From UBA9676 sp963730065 (GTDB lineage Bacteria > Actinomycetota > Actinomycetes > Streptosporangiales > Streptosporangiaceae): DNA of 64,000 nt. This document shows, piece by piece, positions 59,919-64,000 of the stretch (its first letter is position 1; each line of letters begins with the position of its first letter). The DNA lies in assembly GCA_963730065.1 (NCBI GenBank), contig CAVSQL010000020.1, forward strand, positions 496,001-560,000, in the 5' to 3' direction. The position numbers were made by a program, and so were the translations under genes. A model generated the notes under the pieces. It saw nothing but the letters and a program-made list of their open reading frames with translations. It was not told where the DNA came from and made no database searches.

Positions 59919-61214
59919 TCAGCGGCGGCGGCTGGCGGCGCTCATCTGCCGCGTCCCCGGCCCGGCTGGCCGCTGGTCCCGGCCGGGCCGGACCGTGGGC
60001 GACCGGCGCAGCCCGGGCGTGGCCGCGCCGATCACGGCCACCGCCACCAGGCACAGCACGCCGCCGCTCACCAGGGCCGCCGTCCCCGATGTCGCGCCGG
60101 CGACCAGGCCGCCCCGCATGTTGCCGACGTCGGGGCCGGCCTGGCCGACGATCTGCTCGGCGGCGACCACCCGGCCGAGCAGGGCGTCCGGCGTGTTCAG
60201 CTGCACGATCGTGCCGCGCGACACCACCGCGACGGTGTCGGCGGCACCGGCCACCGCCAGGAAGGCCAGCCCCAGCCACGGATCCGGCACGGCACCGAAC
60301 AGCGCGAGCGCCGCGCCCCAGGCGGCCGAGCCGACCAGCATCACCAGGCCGGGACGCGGCAGCCGGGTGAACGTCCCGGAGAAGGCCGACGCGATGACCC
60401 CACCGGCCGCGATCGCCGCCAGGAACAGCCCGAGGGTGCGCGGGTTGCCCCCGAATCGTTCGGCGTTGATCAGGGGAAACAGGCTGATCGGCATCGACAG
60501 CACGGTAGCGGCCAGGTCGGTGAGCAGCGCGCCGCGGACCGCTGGGTTGCGCACCAGGAAGCCCAGGCCGTCCAGTACGCCGTGCAGGCCGGGGCGGGAC
60601 GGCTCGCCCTCCGGCCGCATCGGCGGCAGCCCGAACGCGCCGTAGAAGGCCAGGGCGAAGGTGATCGCGTCGATCAGGTAGCAGCCGCCGACGCCCAGCC
60701 AGCCCAGGATCAGCCCGGCCAGGGCGGGCCCGGCCAGCATGGCCGCCTGCATGCTGATCCGGTTCAGCGCCAGCCCAGCCGCCACCTGGCTCTTGGGCAG
60801 CAGCCGCGGGATGAAGGTCCGCGATGCCGGGCCGGCGCCGGCGACGAAGCAGGACTGCACCGCGACCAGCAGCAGCACCCCGGTCACCGGCAACCGCCCG
60901 GAAAACCCCTGCGCCGCGAGCAGGACTGAGCACACCGCCTCGCCGGTGGTGGCGGCCAGGTAGAGGCGCCGCCGGTCGGTGCGGTCGGTGAGCGACCCGG
61001 CGGCGAGCCCGAACACGATGAGCGGAACGGCCTGGGCCAGGCCGACTGCACCGGTCCAGATGGTGCTGCCGGTCATGCGCCAGACCTGGAACATCACCGC
61101 GACGAGCGTCATCTGGCTGCCGAATCCCGAGCAGGTCCGGCCGATCCACAGCCGGCGGAACCGCAGTGACGACCGCAGCGGGGTCAGGTCGATCAGCGCG
61201 CGCCTCATCCCCAT
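59919..61214 (-). CDS. MFS transporter (macrolide-efflux/MFS_3 type)
   Basis: A 431-residue protein with about 12 membrane helices. It starts LRSSLRFRRLWIGRTCSGFG SQMT, as in the MFS_3/enterobactin-exporter-like group, and has the loop motif GSLTDRTDRRRLYLAATTGE. ATG 61214 lies inside the end of the MarR gene (10-bp overlap), so it is translationally coupled and controlled with it. The cargo is unknown. Efflux of drugs or metabolites is expected. Confidence 0.9.
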   Translation of the reverse strand: MGMRRALIDLTPLRSSLRFRRLWIGRTCSGFGSQMTLVAVMFQVWRMTGSTIWTGAVGLAQAVPLIVFGLAAGSLTDRTDRRRLYLAATTGEAVCSVLLAAQGFSGRLPVTGVLLLVAVQSCFVAGAGPASRTFIPRLLPKSQVAAGLALNRISMQAAMLAGPALAGLILGWLGVGGCYLIDAITFALAFYGAFGLPPMRPEGEPSRPGLHGVLDGLGFLVRNPAVRGALLTDLAATVLSMPISLFPLINAERFGGNPRTLGLFLAAIAAGGVIASAFSGTFTRLPRPGLVMLVGSAAWGAALALFGAVPDPWLGLAFLAVAGAADTVAVVSRGTIVQLNTPDALLGRVVAAEQIVGQAGPDVGNMRGGLVAGATSGTAALVSGGVLCLVAVAVIGAATPGLRRSPTVRPGRDQRPAGPGTRQMSAASRRR

Positions 61215-61747
61215 GCGTCATCCCTGGCCAGCTTCCCGGCGACCCGGTCGTGGAAGCTCGTGCGCCGCAGCGCTTCCTCGATGTCGGTGACGACCCGGCT
61301 CAGCGGGTAGGGGATCTCCGCCTCGAGCTCGGCGACGGCGGCCTCGGTGGCCCGCCACTCGGCCGCCAGCCGGCCGATGATGCGGGCGGCCTTGGCGGTC
61401 AGCATCACCTTCTTGCTGCGGGCATCGGCACCGGTGGCGGTGCGGACCCAGCCGGCGGCGCGCATCGCGGCCACCTTCTGGCTGACCGCCGAGTGGGTGA
61501 GCTGTACGGATTCGGCCAGCTCGGTGATGGTCATCGGGCCGCGGGCATGCAGGCGGAGCAGCTCCATCACCTGGCTCGGCTTGAGCCCCTCGACCTGCGC
61601 CTCGGCGTAGACCCGGGCGATATCGGCGTCCATGGCCGCCAGCAGCAGCCGCAGCGGCCGCCAGCGGCTGTGCTCGGTCGGGTCGGCGGCCGGGCCCCGG
61701 GCATCCGGGTCGGCGGCCGCCCGCGGGGGGGTGCTGGCCCCGGTCAT
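61205..61747 (-). CDS. MarR-family transcriptional regulator
   Basis: A 180-residue protein. The winged helix reads LKPSQVMELLRLHARGPMTI, TELAESVQLTHSAVSQKVAA, MRAAGWVRTATGADARSKKV with the conserved basic wing. It starts at ATG 61747, with a perfect inverted repeat 9 bp upstream, and it leads a two-gene operon with the MFS pump. It probably represses the operon and responds to a phenolic or other small ligand. Confidence 0.92.
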   Translation of the reverse strand: MTGASTPPRAAADPDARGPAADPTEHSRWRPLRLLLAAMDADIARVYAEAQVEGLKPSQVMELLRLHARGPMTITELAESVQLTHSAVSQKVAAMRAAGWVRTATGADARSKKVMLTAKAARIIGRLAAEWRATEAAVAELEAEIPYPLSRVVTDIEEALRRTSFHDRVAGKLARDDAWG

Positions 61748-61755
61748 GCGGTCAT

Positions 61756-61785
61756 TGTAACAGCATTTATATAAGTACTGTTACA
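61756..61785. promoter_or_regulatory. MarR operator with overlapping promoter
   Basis: TGTAACAG (61756-61763) and CTGTTACA (61778-61785) are perfect inverted repeats around a 14-bp AT-rich spacer (catttatataagta) that can serve as a -10 box. The core GTAAC/GTTAC recurs as a palindrome before the next MFS gene. Confidence 0.8.
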
Positions 61786-61840
61786 TCTTCGCGGCGCCCA
61801 GCCCGGGACAGGACGCGGCGTAGCCTGAGCGCCGGCCGGG

Positions 61841-63268
61841 CTAGCCCGCTTCCGAGGTGGCCGCGGGCTGCAGCGACGGCACCGCCGGCCCGCGGGCGGG
61901 GACGAGCAGCCCGGCGACGACGCAGCCGGTCAGGAACAGGGCTGACATGGCAAACGTCCTGGTGAACCCGGTCAGGGCCGGCAGGCCGTGCAGCGTGCTC
62001 CCAGCGACGAACGTCGCCGCGATCTGGCCCCCGAGTGCCCCGCCGAGGGTGCGGAGCACCGTGTTCATCCCGCTGGCGATGCCGGTCTGGGTGGCCGGGA
62101 CGGCCTGGACGATGAGGTTGCCGAGCGCCGCGAACGCCAGCCCGATCCCGACCCCCAGCAGCGTCGAGCTGAGCACCATGTCGTACGGGTGCCGGCTGGT
62201 CAGCGCCAGCCAGCCGCTGGCGGCGGCGCTCACAGCCGCGCCCGCGATCAGGGCGCGCCGCGAGCCGAAGCGCCGCTCGACCCGGCCCGCCAGCGAACCC
62301 AGCACGCCCATGCCCAGCGCGCACGGCAGCAGGAACAGCCCCGCGGCCACCACCGATGCCCCGTAGCCGAAGCCGGTGATCCTCGGCAGCTGGGCGAACT
62401 GCGGGAGCAGCAGGAACCATGAGTACAGCCCCGCGCCGAGGAGGAAGGCGGCCAGGTTGGCCGTCCACACCCCGCGGACCCGCATCATCGTCATGTCGAC
62501 CAGCGGGTTGCGGCTGCGCAGTTCCACCACGATCCACAGGCCGCAGACGGCCAGGCCGGATGCCAGCAGCGCCAGCGTGGGCGGGCCGGTCCAGCCCCAG
62601 GCCGTGGTCTGGGCGATCGCGATGAGCACGCCCGACAGGCCGGCGGTCATCAGCGCCGCCGCGGCCCAGTTGACCCGGCCCGGCGAGCGGACCTGCGACT
62701 CCGGCACGTAGCGCCAGGTGCAGAAGGCCGCGACGATCATGATCGGCAGCGGGATCCAGAACAGCCAGTGCCAGCTCAGATGCTCGTCGATCAGCCCGCC
62801 GACGACCAGCCCGAGACCGCCCCCGACCCCGAGGATCGCGGACATCAGCCCGATGCTCCCGGGAACCCGGTCAGCGGGAAACTCATCCCGGACGATCGCG
62901 AACGAGAGCGGGAAGATACCGCCGGCCACCCCCTGGACGACGCGGGCCACGATCAGCACCGGCAGCGAGCCGGCCAGGGCCGCGAGCAGGGTCCCGGCGG
63001 CGAGCACCAGCAGCGTCCACACCAGCAGCCGCTGCTTGCCGTACAGGTCGCCGAGCTTGCCGATGATCGCCGTGCCGACCGAGGCCGACAGCAGGAAGCC
63101 CGTCAGCAGCCAGGTGACACCCGTCTCGCTGGCCTGCAGACTCCGCTGGATCGTCGGCAGCGCCGGGATCACCGCCGAGCTCAGGACCGCGTACACGAGG
63201 GCGCCGAGCGACAGCACGGCCAGGATCACGTTCGGCTGGACGTGCTGACCAGCGCGCGGCCCCGACAT
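61841..63268 (-). CDS. MFS drug-efflux transporter (EmrB/QacA, DHA2 type)
   Basis: A 475-residue protein from ATG 63268; the frame also allows GTG 63292, but that would place a palindrome inside the coding region. It has 12-14 membrane helices. Motif A is GKLGDLYGKQRLLVWTLLVL, motif B is VARVVQGVAGG, and antiporter motif C is GVGGGLGLVVGG, typical of proton-driven drug exporters. It lies upstream of, and in the same direction as, the MarR operon, and carries a similar palindrome in its leader. Confidence 0.9.
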   Translation of the reverse strand: MSGPRAGQHVQPNVILAVLSLGALVYAVLSSAVIPALPTIQRSLQASETGVTWLLTGFLLSASVGTAIIGKLGDLYGKQRLLVWTLLVLAAGTLLAALAGSLPVLIVARVVQGVAGGIFPLSFAIVRDEFPADRVPGSIGLMSAILGVGGGLGLVVGGLIDEHLSWHWLFWIPLPIMIVAAFCTWRYVPESQVRSPGRVNWAAAALMTAGLSGVLIAIAQTTAWGWTGPPTLALLASGLAVCGLWIVVELRSRNPLVDMTMMRVRGVWTANLAAFLLGAGLYSWFLLLPQFAQLPRITGFGYGASVVAAGLFLLPCALGMGVLGSLAGRVERRFGSRRALIAGAAVSAAASGWLALTSRHPYDMVLSSTLLGVGIGLAFAALGNLIVQAVPATQTGIASGMNTVLRTLGGALGGQIAATFVAGSTLHGLPALTGFTRTFAMSALFLTGCVVAGLLVPARGPAVPSLQPAATSEAG

Positions 63269-63271
63269 CTC

Positions 63272-63282
63272 GTTACTGTAAC
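63272..63282. promoter_or_regulatory. GTTAC-T-GTAAC palindrome before the EmrB/QacA-type gene
   Basis: GTTACTGTAAC lies 3 bp upstream of ATG 63268. Its half-site is the same GTAAC/GTTAC core found in the MarR operator at 61756-61785, so the MarR protein may control this pump as well. Confidence 0.6.
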
Positions 63283-63540
63283 TGAGCGGCACATCCGGGC
63301 CATGAGCCAGTTCGGCCGGGGTTCAGCCGCACCGGCAGGCCGCTGGGTGACGACGGGCGCCGAGCACGATCACCGTGTGTCCGGCACCGGGCACCCACCG
63401 GAGCCACGGGCCTGATACTGCTGTCGGTCTCCGCACAGCTACCCGCCGTTAGCGGCGTTTTCGCTGGTCAGCGATCTATTGTCGTGTTTTCACACGCGCC
63501 CCTACCTGCCTCCAGTAGGTTCCCCGAGACAGGCGTTCCC

Positions 63541-63584
63541 CGCGCCACCTGACGTCACGGGCGTCAGCTCGCCGGGTGGACGCG
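63541..63584 (+). promoter_or_regulatory. structured 5' leader before the repeat-bearing gene
   Basis: CGCG-CCACC (63541-63549) pairs with GGTGG-A-CGCG (63575-63584), enclosing a second hairpin TGACG/CGTCA (63550-63554 and 63562-63566). A further stem, ACCT/AGGT, lies upstream near 63504-63520. The stretch 63293-63606 has no gene. A leader of this kind before a secreted wall-protein gene could be a riboswitch, but I cannot match it to a known consensus by eye. Confidence 0.5.
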
Positions 63585-63606
63585 AAGTGTCGCGGACAGG
63601 AGCGGG

Positions 63607-64000
63607 ATGTCCGTAGCGCCCCGTCACGCAAAGCCCAAGGCGCCCGTCATCAGGCTCCGGGCACCGGTGTTGGCCCCGGCCGGGGTGCCGGTAGTGGTCG
63701 CGGCAGCCAGTCATGCCAGGCCAAAGGCGCCCGTCATCAGGCTCCGGGCACCGGTGTTGGCTCCGGCCGGGGTGCCGGTAGTGGTCGCGGCAGCCAGTCA
63801 TGCCAAGCCAAAGACACCCGTCATCAGGCTCCGGGCACCGGTAGTGGTGCCGGCGGTGGCCGCGGCAACCCTCGCCAGCGTGGCCGCGGCCTTTGTGTCC
63901 CTGCACGGCGGATCGGCGGCGGCCGGGCCCGCACATAACGCGATGGCGGTGACGGGGGCGGGGGCGGTCTTCACCGGCGACCGGGTGACCACCGCCGTCC
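63607..64000 (+). CDS. exported protein with 29-residue repeats, N-terminal part (runs off the window)
   Basis: ATG 63607 follows AGGAG (63598-63602). The frame is open for 131 codons to the window edge. Residues 7-35 and 36-64 are near-identical 29-residue repeats (KPKAPVIRLRAPVLAPAGVP VVVAAASHA), and a third, shortened copy begins at residue 65. A hydrophobic segment follows at about 82-100 (VPAVAAATLASVAAAFVSLH), then AAAGPAHNAMAVTGAGAVF. This looks like a long basic N-terminus, a signal anchor and the start of an exported domain. The family cannot be told from this part. Confidence 0.65.
   Translation, partial: MSVAPRHAKPKAPVIRLRAPVLAPAGVPVVVAAASHARPKAPVIRLRAPVLAPAGVPVVVAAASHAKPKTPVIRLRAPVVVPAVAAATLASVAAAFVSLHGGSAAAGPAHNAMAVTGAGAVFTGDRVTTAV
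63625..63850 (+). repeat. 87-bp tandem repeat inside the right-edge gene
   Basis: Copies begin at 63625 and 63712, with a truncated third at 63799. The first two differ at only a few bases (for example CCAGGCC against CAAAGCC, and GCCCCG against GCTCCG). The period of 87 bp keeps the reading frame, so the repeat is a protein repeat. Confidence 0.9.

Noticed and set aside
63400..63606. Named ydaO-type c-di-AMP riboswitch
   Set aside because: Stems are visible, but I could not match the conserved core by eye, so only a generic structured leader is reported.
63502..63936. Minus-strand repeat frame with HRCPEPDDG repeats
   Set aside because: The plus strand has a ribosome binding site, a membrane-anchor pattern and an open frame to the edge. 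The minus-strand frame is the mirror of the same 87-bp repeat.

Overview
This 64 kb window is very GC-rich chromosomal DNA with dense genes, many GTG starts and families typical of high-GC Actinomycetota. These include a mycothiol-type DinB/maleylpyruvate isomerase, an F420-type luciferase-like oxidoreductase, DUF1707, DUF2795, DUF805, an Rv2629-like baeRF protein and NarX-type kinases with membrane-buried N-termini. I read it as a filamentous-type soil actinomycete and cannot name the genus from sequence alone.

Layout. 0-2.6 kb is the end of a polysaccharide locus: a partial O-antigen ligase/polymerase and a flippase fused to an initiating sugar-phosphate transferase. 2.6-7.3 kb holds two orphan LuxR-type response regulators, a tandem duplication, and a TetR regulator divergent from a DinB-like enzyme and a small membrane protein. 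7-16.8 kb holds hypF without other hyp genes, an F420-type enzyme, a dihydroorotate-dehydrogenase-like protein, an XRE/ClpP-like pair, a DapA-family aldolase and a Gfo/Idh oxidoreductase. 16.9-21 kb is a decayed zone with transposase remnants, a degenerate M23-like protein, a truncated universal stress protein, an L,D-transpeptidase lipoprotein and a capA remnant. 21-33 kb is central metabolism: citrate synthase, a histidine kinase, soluble transhydrogenase, galT and galK. 33-43.5 kb holds a STAND regulator, small enzymes, a second NarX-type kinase, an epoxide-hydrolase-like enzyme and an alcohol dehydrogenase. 43.6-52 kb looks like a nitrogen-compound catabolic locus (nitrilase, agmatinase-like ureohydrolase, PucR regulator, NCS1 permease) interrupted by IS debris and a complete group II intron. 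52-64 kb holds a PadR/DUF1707 pair, a DNA glycosylase, NAD kinase, an alcohol dehydrogenase, an EamA exporter divergent from an Lrp regulator, a MarR regulator with two MFS pumps, and the start of a repeat-bearing exported protein.

Two patterns stand out. First, several genes survive only as pieces. An APH(6)-type kinase and capA appear to keep both ends but lack their middles, a transposase remnant at 47.3 kb does the same, an EamA gene keeps only its C-terminus, and a universal stress protein lacks its N-terminus. Second, at least four diverged 3' ends of one transposase family are scattered at gene borders, two of them with a 23-bp end sequence matching at 21 positions, and the group II intron lies 37 bp outside one of these ends.

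Candidates for new biology are the flippase-transferase fusion, the ClpP-like protein that has lost its catalytic His and the Gly-Gly strand, the galactokinase with a rewritten sugar-binding signature, the five-unit hairpin array between galK and the VOC gene, and the repeat protein behind a structured leader at the right edge. All functional assignments come from reading the sequence; no database search was run.
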